Below are positions 1-6,140 of a DNA stretch of 9,556 nucleotides, in pieces. The stretch's first letter is position 1. Each line of letters begins with the position of its first letter. The stretch is from Caryophanales bacterium UBA4869 (GTDB lineage Bacteria; Bacillota_I; Bacilli_A; RFN20; CAG-288), in contig DHDT01000036.1 of assembly GCA_002399505.1 (NCBI GenBank), forward strand, positions 15,125-24,680. The letters are read 5' to 3'. Position numbers and translations under genes: made by a program. The notes beneath the pieces were generated by a model. That model was given only the letters and a program-made list of their open reading frames with translations, was not told the origin of the DNA and searched no databases.

Positions 1-237
1 GGCGGACGTCATACTGCTTTCACCAACAACTATCGTCCTCAGTTCTACTTCAGAACTACTGATGTCACTGGAACTATCACTTTACCTGAAGGAACTCAGA
101 TGGTCATGCCTGGCGATAACGTCTCCCTGACTGTTGAGCTTATCCATCCTGTCGCTATCGAAAACCAGACCAAGTTCTCCATCCGTGAAGGTGGTCACAC
201 TGTCGGTGCCGGTAACGTCTCCAAGCTTCTCGACTAA
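1..237 (+). CDS. tuf: Elongation factor Tu, C-terminal part (5' end outside window)
   Basis: This is the last 78 codons of EF-Tu, the GTPase that delivers aminoacyl-tRNA to the ribosome in the cytoplasm. Frame 1 reads from the first base to a TAA at 235-237. The peptide is typical EF-Tu domain 3: it opens with [20 protein letters not shown], continues with the TLPEG and MVMPGDNV stretches, and ends with [20 protein letters not shown], close to the usual bacterial C-terminus. The GTP-binding domain and the start lie upstream of the window. Codon choice is strongly biased (GTC, ATC, CGT, GGT), as expected for a very highly expressed gene. A strong terminator follows 18 bases after the stop, so tuf is the last gene of its own transcription unit and not part of the genes that follow. 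Confidence 0.98.
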   Translation, partial: GGRHTAFTNNYRPQFYFRTTDVTGTITLPEGTQMVMPGDNVSLTVELIHPVAIENQTKFSIREGGHTVGAGNVSKLLD

Positions 238-254
238 TCAGTTTTAAGAAAATT

Positions 255-285
255 AAGGCCCGCCTTCAAAAGCGGGTCTTTTTTT
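255..285 (+). terminator. Intrinsic (Rho-independent) terminator of tuf
   Basis: GGCCCGC (257-263) pairs with GCGGGTC (272-278), with one G-U pair, around an 8-base loop. A-T pairs at the base (255-256 with 279-280) can extend the stem. A run of seven T follows at 279-285. This is the classic GC-stem plus U-tract layout, and it lies directly after the tuf stop codon. Confidence 0.95.
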
Positions 286-298
286 GTTTCTTTTCATA

Positions 299-304
299 TA
301 TAAT
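299..304 (+). promoter_or_regulatory. Perfect -10 box (TATAAT) directly upstream of the first RDD gene
   Basis: TATAAT at 299-304 lies only 8 bases before the ATG at 313. Transcription starting about 7 bases after the box would begin at roughly 311-313, at the start codon itself. No convincing -35 box is seen: the bases 16-18 upstream belong to the terminator stem and T-run of tuf. The -10 assignment therefore rests on the hexamer, its position after a terminator, and the need for a promoter here. Confidence 0.55.
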
Positions 305-312
305 AGATAGCA

Positions 313-1533
313 ATGATCAAAAAAGTGTTTAGCGATTACGCTGATAGAAAAAACGCCAGAAAAGGTCGAAGATTTGTGGTTCTTCTCATCGATTTCTTTA
401 CGACGGTCATTTTCTCCTTTCTTATTTTCGGCGTCCTTTCCTATCCGGTCTTATCTAACCTTTCCTTTGTTGAGGAATATTCTACTAATGCGACCAAACA
501 GGGAGAAGAACTCTATCTTCTTGTCGGTTCGACCAGACTTCAGACCTACGATAAAGAATCTTCTTCTTTAGTCAAAGTCGAAAAAGACGGTAAAAACTAT
601 ATCACTTCTCTTTTGAAGACTTCCTTCTTTAAAAGCGGAGAGGATTACTATGAATTAGTCGACAACAAGAAAGTTAAGAAAGAGGTATCTGAGTCTGATA
701 CTTTCCTTTCCAGCAAGGATAACGACTCTCCAAAAGACAATCTCTCTTATTATTTTCTCAGTTTTTCTTCTGAAAACGGAATCCATGAGGTCAGAACCAG
801 GAAGGATTTTAATTCTTCTATTTTGAAATTGGACGGCGACAACAAAGACTTGGTGACTGCTGATTTTGATATCAGTCAGGATGTCTTCTACCTCAATTCC
901 CAGAACAGCAATGATCTGATTTCCTATCTCAATTACGGTGAGACGGGAAAATCAGGAGAGACTTTATATAATCGTCTCCTCGATATCTACGCAAGCGGCG
1001 TTAATGTCGGAATTAAAGAAGTGGAGACTTCCTATCAGCCCTATAAGGATGCACTTGCTCTCTTACAGCAGTATTCTGGATCTTATGCCCGATGTTTTGA
1101 CGTAGCCTTCATCCTTTCCTATCTTTTGGGATTTCTTATTGTCTATCTTGTCTTCCCTCTCTGCTTCAAAAACGGAAAGACAATCGGATATAAGTTCTTT
1201 TCGATGGCTCTTGTCAGAAACGACCTGGATAAACCTCGCTTTGTGAACTATCTTATCAAGTATTTGGTTTTATTCGTGGCTGAATTCTGCGGCGTGTTCT
1301 TCCTTCCTCTCTTTTTAGGGAGACTGAATCTGATGTCTTTTTCTCTTGTTGGCTCTGTCACTATGTTCCAGCTTCTCTTCTTCTCTTTGATGATCGCTTT
1401 GGTTTCCTTAGTCTTCTTCTTTGTCTCCAAAGACAATCAGACCCTGAGTGAATTTGCCTCTTTGACATATACTGTCGATATCACTGAACACGAAGACCGA
1501 TTGGAAGAAGGAAAAACGATATTTGGAGAATAA
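313..1533 (+). CDS. RDD-family membrane protein with large extracytoplasmic loop (first of a tandem pair)
   Basis: This is a 406-residue integral membrane protein of the RDD family; its function is unknown. The N-terminus shows the family's Arg-x(n)-Ile-Asp signature in the first helix (R19/R20 and D27, in RRFVVLLIDFF). A second family region, GKTIGYKFFSMALV (about 288-301), precedes the later helices. Likely helices are about 20-44, 261-283, 309-335 and 348-372. Between helices 1 and 2 lies a polar segment of about 215 residues (45-258), much longer than in ordinary RDD proteins and probably outside the cell. The usual Asp in the C-terminal motif is Glu here (LSEFASLTYTVD, 378-389), whereas the next gene keeps Asp. 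ATG 313 is the only possible start, because an in-frame TAG (304-306) lies just upstream; no Shine-Dalgarno is visible. The next gene begins 1 base after the stop, so the two are surely co-transcribed. RDD proteins have been linked to ion exchange in some bacteria, but nothing here supports a specific role. Confidence 0.85.
   Translation: MIKKVFSDYADRKNARKGRRFVVLLIDFFTTVIFSFLIFGVLSYPVLSNLSFVEEYSTNATKQGEELYLLVGSTRLQTYDKESSSLVKVEKDGKNYITSLLKTSFFKSGEDYYELVDNKKVKKEVSESDTFLSSKDNDSPKDNLSYYFLSFSSENGIHEVRTRKDFNSSILKLDGDNKDLVTADFDISQDVFYLNSQNSNDLISYLNYGETGKSGETLYNRLLDIYASGVNVGIKEVETSYQPYKDALALLQQYSGSYARCFDVAFILSYLLGFLIVYLVFPLCFKNGKTIGYKFFSMALVRNDLDKPRFVNYLIKYLVLFVAEFCGVFFLPLFLGRLNLMSFSLVGSVTMFQLLFFSLMIALVSLVFFFVSKDNQTLSEFASLTYTVDITEHEDRLEEGKTIFGE
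1525..1529 (+). promoter_or_regulatory. Ribosome binding site that fixes the start of the second RDD gene
   Basis: GGAGA at 1525-1529 lies 5 bases before the ATG at 1535. It decides against the longer reading from TTG at 1523, which would overlap the upstream stop and put this site inside the coding region. Confidence 0.8.
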
Positions 1534-1534
1534 A

Positions 1535-2524
1535 ATGAACGAAACAATCCTCGAGAAGTCAGAAGAATACACTGATGTCGAATATACAAATGCCCCACTG
1601 CATAAAAGATGGTTTGCCGGAATAATCGACATTTTCGTCATGGCTATTATCGCCCTGCTTCTTTACGGTCTTTCGATGATCGTGACTGAAAAGGTACCCG
1701 CCTATCAGAAGTTATCTACTGAGAACGATAAGATCCAGCTGGATTCAGGATTATATGTCAAAGACGGCGACAAGAACCGTCTTCTGACTTTTTATCTCGA
1801 TGACAGCGAGAAGACAGACAAGGAAAAGAAAGAAGCATACAGCAAGGCTTTGGATGAATTCTATGTCAATTCTCTCTTCTTTGAAGATGACCGGGGATCA
1901 GTTTCCTATCAGGAGAGAAAGAAGGCAGCCGTCGATGACAAATCCAATCTGGTTTTTGTTCTTTCGGGCACGGAATATGTTGAAAACGGATATTCTGATA
2001 CTATCTACTGCTCGTTCTATAAAAACGAAATCGAAAAATATGCTTCTGCTCAGCTTTCTCTTAATTCTAAGTATTCTGACAACAACAGAATGATTGTCAT
2101 CGTCTCGATTGCCGAACTCTTTATATGCGGAGCTTTTGGTTTTTCCTTCTCTTTCATTTTGATGCCTTTGTTCATCAAAAGAGGACGAAGGACAATCGGC
2201 ATGTATCTCTTTAAGATCTCTCTTATCGGAGTGGATGCCCTCAATGTCAGAGGGAAGACACTTGTAGCCAGAAATCTTCTTCTTTTCTTTGTCGGCTATG
2301 TTTTTTCTGTCTTTACGGTCTTGATTCCTCTCATCGTTTCGATTACTATGATGCATTTATTTAAGACACATCAGGATTTCTTCGATTACATAACTAATAC
2401 TTATGTGGTTGATACTACAAAGCAGGACGTCTATCTTGATTTCTATGAGTATGATTCGAGAAAAGGAATGAAAAAAGAAGCTTCTATCGAAAAAGTGGAT
2501 TTTAAGTTAACTGACAGAAACTGA
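1535..2524 (+). CDS. RDD-family membrane protein (second of a tandem pair)
   Basis: From ATG 1535 this is a 329-residue membrane protein of the RDD family. The family signature is clearer than in the gene before it: HKRWFAGIIDIF (23-34) with R25 and D32, then RRTIGMYLFKISLIG (218-232), then FFDYITNTYVVD (282-293) with the Asp retained. Hydrophobic segments lie at about 28-51, 186-213 and 246-274; the last may hold two short helices. A polar loop of about 130 residues (52-184), rich in Lys, Glu and Asp, separates helices 1 and 2 and is probably extracytoplasmic. It shares the architecture and C-terminal motif of its neighbour but the loop sequence is quite different, so the pair looks like an old tandem duplication that diverged in the exposed part. 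They may form a heteromeric complex (inference). The gene ends in tandem stops TGA TAA. No terminator is evident after it. Confidence 0.85.
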   Translation: MNETILEKSEEYTDVEYTNAPLHKRWFAGIIDIFVMAIIALLLYGLSMIVTEKVPAYQKLSTENDKIQLDSGLYVKDGDKNRLLTFYLDDSEKTDKEKKEAYSKALDEFYVNSLFFEDDRGSVSYQERKKAAVDDKSNLVFVLSGTEYVENGYSDTIYCSFYKNEIEKYASAQLSLNSKYSDNNRMIVIVSIAELFICGAFGFSFSFILMPLFIKRGRRTIGMYLFKISLIGVDALNVRGKTLVARNLLLFFVGYVFSVFTVLIPLIVSITMMHLFKTHQDFFDYITNTYVVDTTKQDVYLDFYEYDSRKGMKKEASIEKVDFKLTDRN

Positions 2525-2564
2525 TAAAACGCTTTACAATCTGTGGCATTTCAATTTGGCGGGG

Positions 2565-2593
2565 TTGATAAAAAGACCTCATACCCTTATAAT
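2565..2593 (+). promoter_or_regulatory. Near-consensus vegetative promoter of the importer-nuclease operon
   Basis: TTGATA at 2565-2570 and TATAAT at 2588-2593 are separated by exactly 17 bases, the optimal spacing for the main sigma factor. Transcription should start near 2600, giving a leader of about 56 bases that begins with an AT-rich stretch (2601-2620). No riboswitch-like or operator structure is recognisable in the leader. The promoter lies in the only sizeable gap (2525-2655) between the RDD pair and the ATPase, so it is the probable start of the downstream operon. Confidence 0.85.
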
Positions 2594-2655
2594 TAGTCTT
2601 ACTATATATATTTATATGTAACCGCTATCCTCAACTTATTAAAAGGGGTCAAGTT

Positions 2656-4173
2656 ATGGAAATTAAGATGAAGCATCTGACGAAGACTTTTCCAGGCAAT
2701 CCGAAGAAGCACATTCCTGATACGACAGCTGTCAACGATCTCAACATCGATGTCAAGGATGGTGAACTGTTAGGTCTTCTGGGTCCTTCAGGCTGTGGCA
2801 AATCAACTACTCTCTATATGATAGCTGGTCTAAAACAACCTACCGATGGCGAAATCTGGTTTGGCGATGAAGAAGTCACTCATCTAGCTCCTGAAAAGAG
2901 GGGAATCGGCTTAGTTTTCCAAAACTATGCCTTATATCCTCATCTTTCAGTGTATGACAATGTCTCTTTCCCTCTTACCAATCTGAGAGTTGAGACTTTT
3001 GCCGTTGACCATAAACTGGTCAACATCGATACTCTTCTTGCTGTCTTAAAGGATTCTGACACCCTGATCAACATCATCGAAAAGTCAGCCTTCAAGGGCA
3101 AGATCAGCAAAGACGGTGCTTCAAGAGCTATCGTCAATCACTATCATATCGTCACAAATTCTGCCAATACTTTATTTAAGTATCATCTTCATGATACCAA
3201 AGAAGACAGAACTGAACTTCTCAATTCCATTTGCACCCGTCTTGAAGAAGACAAAGCCAAGGAAATTGCTTCTATCAATGAAAAGTTCTCCAAGAACAAG
3301 ATCGGCGTAGAAACAGCTAAAGATGATGACACGAAGAACAAGTTCAAGCTTCAGCCTCATTCCATCAACGACCATTATGAGTTCCTCGACTATAACGGCG
3401 AGAAAATTCCTCAGAAGAGACATCTCACTAAAGATGAAATCGATTCTCTGGTTCAGGAAGCAGCCCGTCTGGTTCAGATTGAAGACTTCCTCGATCGTAA
3501 GCCCAGTGAATTATCCGGCGGTCAGCAGCAGCGTGTCGCTATCGCCAGAGCCTTAGTCAAGAAACCGAGAGTTCTTCTTCTCGATGAACCTTTAAGCAAC
3601 CTTGATGCCAGACTCAGGCTTCAGACTCGTGAAGAAATCAGAAGAATTCAGCAGGAGACTCATATCACCACTGTCTTCGTCACTCACGATCAGGATGAGG
3701 CCATGTCTATCTGCGATGATATCGTCGTCATGAAAAACGGCGTCGCCATGCAGGAAAACCATCCTCAGGAAATCTACAAGGATCCTGACTGTCTCTTTGT
3801 CGCCAAGTTCTTAGGTAATCCGCCTATCAACGTCTTTAAAGGCGAAATAAAGAATCATCAGGTCATCGTCAATGGCGAAGTCATTCTCGAAAACGAGAAA
3901 CTCGCCGATAATCCTGAAGTCTTTGCCGCTATCCGTCCGGAAGGATTCTTATGTGACGGCAATGAGGGTGTTTTAACTCTTGATGTCGACAGCATCCTGA
4001 CTATGGGACGCGATATCTCTCTCGTCTGCTCAAATCCTGCCTTTGTCGGAGAAAAGATCAAAATCATTGTCGACAGCGATATCAAGGTATCAGTCGGCAA
4101 AGTCAAATTCGGCATCCGTCCCAATAAGATTTTCTTATTTGACGGCCAGACCGAACAGAGAATACGTTTTTAG
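2656..4173 (+). CDS. ABC importer ATPase (MalK/UgpC/MsmK type) with a ~140-residue insertion
   Basis: This is the cytoplasmic ATP-hydrolysing subunit of a carbohydrate-type (CUT1) ABC importer. In order: Walker A GPSGCGKST (43-51), Q-loop VFQN (Q89), signature LSGGQ (286-290), Walker B VLLLDEP (306-312), D-loop SNLD (314-317), switch His in VTHDQDEA (H344), and a C-terminal TOBE-like regulatory region (about 390-505). All catalytic motifs are intact. MalK-type ATPases are usually about 370 residues; this one has 505. The surplus lies between SFPL (104-107), after the Q-loop, and the helix before the signature, inside the helical subdomain that contacts the permeases. Start ATG 2656 has an AAGGGG ribosome site at 2643-2648. 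It is the first gene of the operon; the permease follows after 10 bases. From memory, the mycoplasmal UgpC proteins MG187 and MPN134 are likewise oversized (about 585 residues). The usual label of sugar or glycerol-3-phosphate ATPase may therefore be misleading. Confidence 0.95.
   Translation: MEIKMKHLTKTFPGNPKKHIPDTTAVNDLNIDVKDGELLGLLGPSGCGKSTTLYMIAGLKQPTDGEIWFGDEEVTHLAPEKRGIGLVFQNYALYPHLSVYDNVSFPLTNLRVETFAVDHKLVNIDTLLAVLKDSDTLINIIEKSAFKGKISKDGASRAIVNHYHIVTNSANTLFKYHLHDTKEDRTELLNSICTRLEEDKAKEIASINEKFSKNKIGVETAKDDDTKNKFKLQPHSINDHYEFLDYNGEKIPQKRHLTKDEIDSLVQEAARLVQIEDFLDRKPSELSGGQQQRVAIARALVKKPRVLLLDEPLSNLDARLRLQTREEIRRIQQETHITTVFVTHDQDEAMSICDDIVVMKNGVAMQENHPQEIYKDPDCLFVAKFLGNPPINVFKGEIKNHQVIVNGEVILENEKLADNPEVFAAIRPEGFLCDGNEGVLTLDVDSILTMGRDISLVCSNPAFVGEKIKIIVDSDIKVSVGKVKFGIRPNKIFLFDGQTEQRIRF
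2989..3423 (+). other. Insertion in the ATPase helical subdomain (residues ~112-256)
   Basis: Residues about 112-256 of the ATPase have no counterpart in MalK. The segment is charged and mostly predicted helical by eye, with a Lys/Glu/Asp-rich stretch at about 180-230, and it has no membrane segment or recognised motif. The reading frame stays open, codon use matches the flanks, and the conserved motifs on both sides remain in frame. It is therefore a genuine part of the protein rather than a mobile element or an assembly error. Confidence 0.75.
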
Positions 4174-4183
4174 AGTGTGAAAG

Positions 4184-5128
4184 ATGGAAAGCAAGAATAA
4201 TTGGAAGGCGTGGCTCTATTTAGCACCAGTCATCATTCTGACCGCCGTCTTTACTTTTTACCCCATTATCAACACTGTCGGCATTTCTTTTCTGAAGAAC
4301 TATAACTCTCTTCAGCATACTTATGATGGTTTCACCTTTGATAACTATCTGGAGATCTTAATGATCAAGCCCTTCAGATCGACTGTGGTCGGCGATGTTT
4401 TCATCACTGACTTTATTCAGGTGGCTCTGCCTAATACTTTGCTGATCACCTTTATCACTGTTCCGATCTCTATTTTCCTGGCCTTGGCTATCGCTATCGC
4501 CTTGAACTCAATAAAAATCCTGAAGAAACTCTTCCAGACTATCTTCTTCATGCCCTATGTCACAAATGCCATCGCTATCGGTATGGTTTTCTCCGTTATC
4601 TTCGACAATAACGGTATTGTGAACTACATATTCGGCAGTGACGTTCATTGGCTGTATGCCGGAAGCGGAGCTAACCCCAATTATTGGGCGGCTTTATTTG
4701 CTCTATCGGTCTATATCATCTGGCATTCGCTCCCCTATAAGATTCTCATCTTCTTAGGCGGTCTTCAGAATATCGACAATCAGTATTATGATGCTGCCAA
4801 AATCGATGGTTCTTCTATGATGAAAATCATAAGAAGAGTCACTATTCCTCTTTTATCTCCTCAGATTCTCTATGTCATGATCACTTCCTTTATCGGCGCC
4901 TTTAAGGAATACACGAGCGTAGTCGCTATCTTCGGAGTCGGAGGCGGATCATTTGACGGAACGACCGGTCCTACTTCGATGAAGACTGTCGCTTTTTACA
5001 TCTATGATCAGATGAGTTCGACTACCACCTTGCAATATGCAGCTGCAGCGGCTGTCATTCTCTTGATTATCATTTTGATATTCACAGCTGTTCAGAAGGT
5101 TGTCGCTAAGCGGAGGGTCCATTATTAA
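4184..5128 (+). CDS. ABC importer permease 1 (MalF/UgpA-type)
   Basis: This 314-residue inner permease subunit should form the membrane channel with the next gene's product. It begins with a short cytoplasmic tail and the typical first helix WLYLAPVIILTAVFTFYPII (about 10-30). Further hydrophobic segments lie at about 80-108, 118-140, 165-192, 225-250 and 284-305, giving the usual six. The EAA loop that docks onto the ATPase is at about 202-222: YDAAKIDG, then 11 residues, then IP. The Glu of the EAA motif is Asp here, a common variant. The length is normal for UgpA-type proteins. ATG 4184 follows the ATPase stop by 10 bases with only a weak purine-rich site (GAAAG), so translation is probably coupled to the upstream gene. 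The true substrate cannot be read from a permease sequence. Confidence 0.95.
   Translation: MESKNNWKAWLYLAPVIILTAVFTFYPIINTVGISFLKNYNSLQHTYDGFTFDNYLEILMIKPFRSTVVGDVFITDFIQVALPNTLLITFITVPISIFLALAIAIALNSIKILKKLFQTIFFMPYVTNAIAIGMVFSVIFDNNGIVNYIFGSDVHWLYAGSGANPNYWAALFALSVYIIWHSLPYKILIFLGGLQNIDNQYYDAAKIDGSSMMKIIRRVTIPLLSPQILYVMITSFIGAFKEYTSVVAIFGVGGGSFDGTTGPTSMKTVAFYIYDQMSSTTTLQYAAAAAVILLIIILIFTAVQKVVAKRRVHY
5112..5116 (+). promoter_or_regulatory. Ribosome binding site of permease 2, inside the end of permease 1
   Basis: GGAGG at 5112-5116 is a strong Shine-Dalgarno lying within the last codons of permease 1, 12 bases before ATG 5129. The spacing is longer than optimal. The stop (5126-5128) and the start directly abut, so translation of the two permeases is very likely coupled. 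Confidence 0.7.
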
Positions 5129-6112
5129 ATGAATAACTATCAAGCTAATGAACCAGGCAGAGCTTTAGAGCTTAATGCCTCAACTAGCAATCTCCACCTG
5201 GTTATCAAGAACGAACATCAGTCGACTGCCGTCAAGGAGAAGGTGACGAAAGTCAATCATGTTGTCGCTCTCGTTCTCACCTATGCCTTCTTGGTTCTGG
5301 TCGCTTTGCTTTTTATCTTCCCCTTCTACTGGATGGTCATCACCTCCTTCAAGAGCGGTGATGAAATCAAAGGATTCTTGGAAGGTTATGAAGGAGTTCA
5401 GACTTTCTGGCCGATCCAGTTTGTCAATAACTACGCTAACTTAAGCAAGAAATTCGATTTCAGTACCTATGGCGGTAACACTTTGCTTGTCGGCTTCTTC
5501 TCGACTTTAGGTACATTGATTACCTGTATCTTAAGTGCCTTTGCCTTCGCCCGTCTTGACTTCAAGGGCAAGAACTTCATGTTCACTCTCTTGCTCTCCA
5601 CTATGATGATTCCGGGTGAAATGATGGTTATCACCAACTATATCTCTGTCTCTAACCTTCAGTGGACTGACGGCTCTCGTACCGGCGCTTACTTAGCTAT
5701 GATCATTCCTTTCATGGTATCTATCTTCTACATCTATCTTTTGAGACAGAACTTCATGCAGATACCTAATGAATTGTATTTAGCTGCCAAAGTAGACGGC
5801 AAGTCTGACTGGCAGTATCTGTGGAAAGTCATGGTTCCGTTAGCTATGCCTACCTTGATCACTATCTTCATCCTCAAGCTGATGGGTGCCTGGAACTCCT
5901 ATATCTGGCCTAACTTGATTGCCGGCGGAAACGAAGAATTCAAATTGGTGTCTAACGGTCTCAGAGATTCCTTCCAGACTGGCACCAACTTCGATGAGTA
6001 CGGACGCCAGATGGCTGCCACTGTCTTAGTTACCTTACCTCTTCTTCTTGTCTTCGTTCTCTTTAGAAAATATATTATGCGCGGCGTCAGCCGTGCAGGT
6101 ATAAAGGGTTGA
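5129..6112 (+). CDS. ABC importer permease 2 (MalG/UgpE-type) with extended N-terminus
   Basis: This 327-residue second channel subunit pairs with permease 1. The first helix (about 44-66) leads into FPFYWMVITSFKS (64-76), a hallmark of MalG/UgpE proteins. Other membrane segments lie at about 118-140, 150-171, 186-206, 239-260 and 296-312. The EAA loop is textbook: ELYLAAKVDG (215-224), then KVMVPLAMP (233-241). The C-terminus GIKG matches the common ending of the family and is followed by TGA, which shows that TGA is a stop in this organism. About 43 polar residues precede helix 1, more than the usual 10-20; no alternative start with a well-placed ribosome site is seen inside that stretch. 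The binding-protein gene follows after 28 bases. Confidence 0.95.
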   Translation: MNNYQANEPGRALELNASTSNLHLVIKNEHQSTAVKEKVTKVNHVVALVLTYAFLVLVALLFIFPFYWMVITSFKSGDEIKGFLEGYEGVQTFWPIQFVNNYANLSKKFDFSTYGGNTLLVGFFSTLGTLITCILSAFAFARLDFKGKNFMFTLLLSTMMIPGEMMVITNYISVSNLQWTDGSRTGAYLAMIIPFMVSIFYIYLLRQNFMQIPNELYLAAKVDGKSDWQYLWKVMVPLAMPTLITIFILKLMGAWNSYIWPNLIAGGNEEFKLVSNGLRDSFQTGTNFDEYGRQMAATVLVTLPLLLVFVLFRKYIMRGVSRAGIKG

Positions 6113-6127
6113 TCAGAAAGTTCAAAT

Positions 6128-6135
6128 AGAGGAAA
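6128..6135 (+). promoter_or_regulatory. Ribosome binding site of the solute-binding lipoprotein
   Basis: AGAGGAAA at 6128-6135 places GAGG 8 bases before ATG 6141, a good Shine-Dalgarno. The 28-base gap (6113-6140) contains no terminator or promoter, so the gene belongs to the same transcript. Confidence 0.75.
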
Positions 6136-6140
6136 CACAT

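Noticed and set aside
1523..1534. Longer start (TTG 1523) for the second RDD gene, adding MENK.
   Set aside because: The extension overlaps the upstream stop and contains the GGAGA ribosome site that serves ATG 1535.
1898..2356. A 152-codon open frame on the minus strand inside the second RDD gene.
   Set aside because: It is antisense to a clear membrane-protein gene, its product is a low-complexity charged mix with no recognisable domain, and it has no convincing start site. It is a shadow of the real gene.
2522..2540. TGATAAAACGCTTTACA resembles a catabolite-repression (cre / LacI-family) operator around a central CG.
   Set aside because: The arm lengths do not fit the 14-base cre pattern (extra bases on both sides) and the left half overlaps the stop codon of the RDD gene. 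The match is too weak to call.
2525..2564. Search for a terminator after the second RDD gene.
   Set aside because: No GC-rich hairpin followed by a T-run is visible; readthrough into the importer operon cannot be excluded.
2601..2620. AT-rich alternating stretch in the operon leader, possibly a palindromic regulator site.
   Set aside because: The two halves do not form a good inverted repeat; it reads as generic AT-rich leader sequence.
2656..4173. Possibility that the oversized ATPase is two genes fused by sequencing error or carries an inserted mobile element.
   Set aside because: The frame is open throughout, motifs on both sides are in frame and intact, and there are no inverted repeats, target duplications or changes in base composition at the edges.
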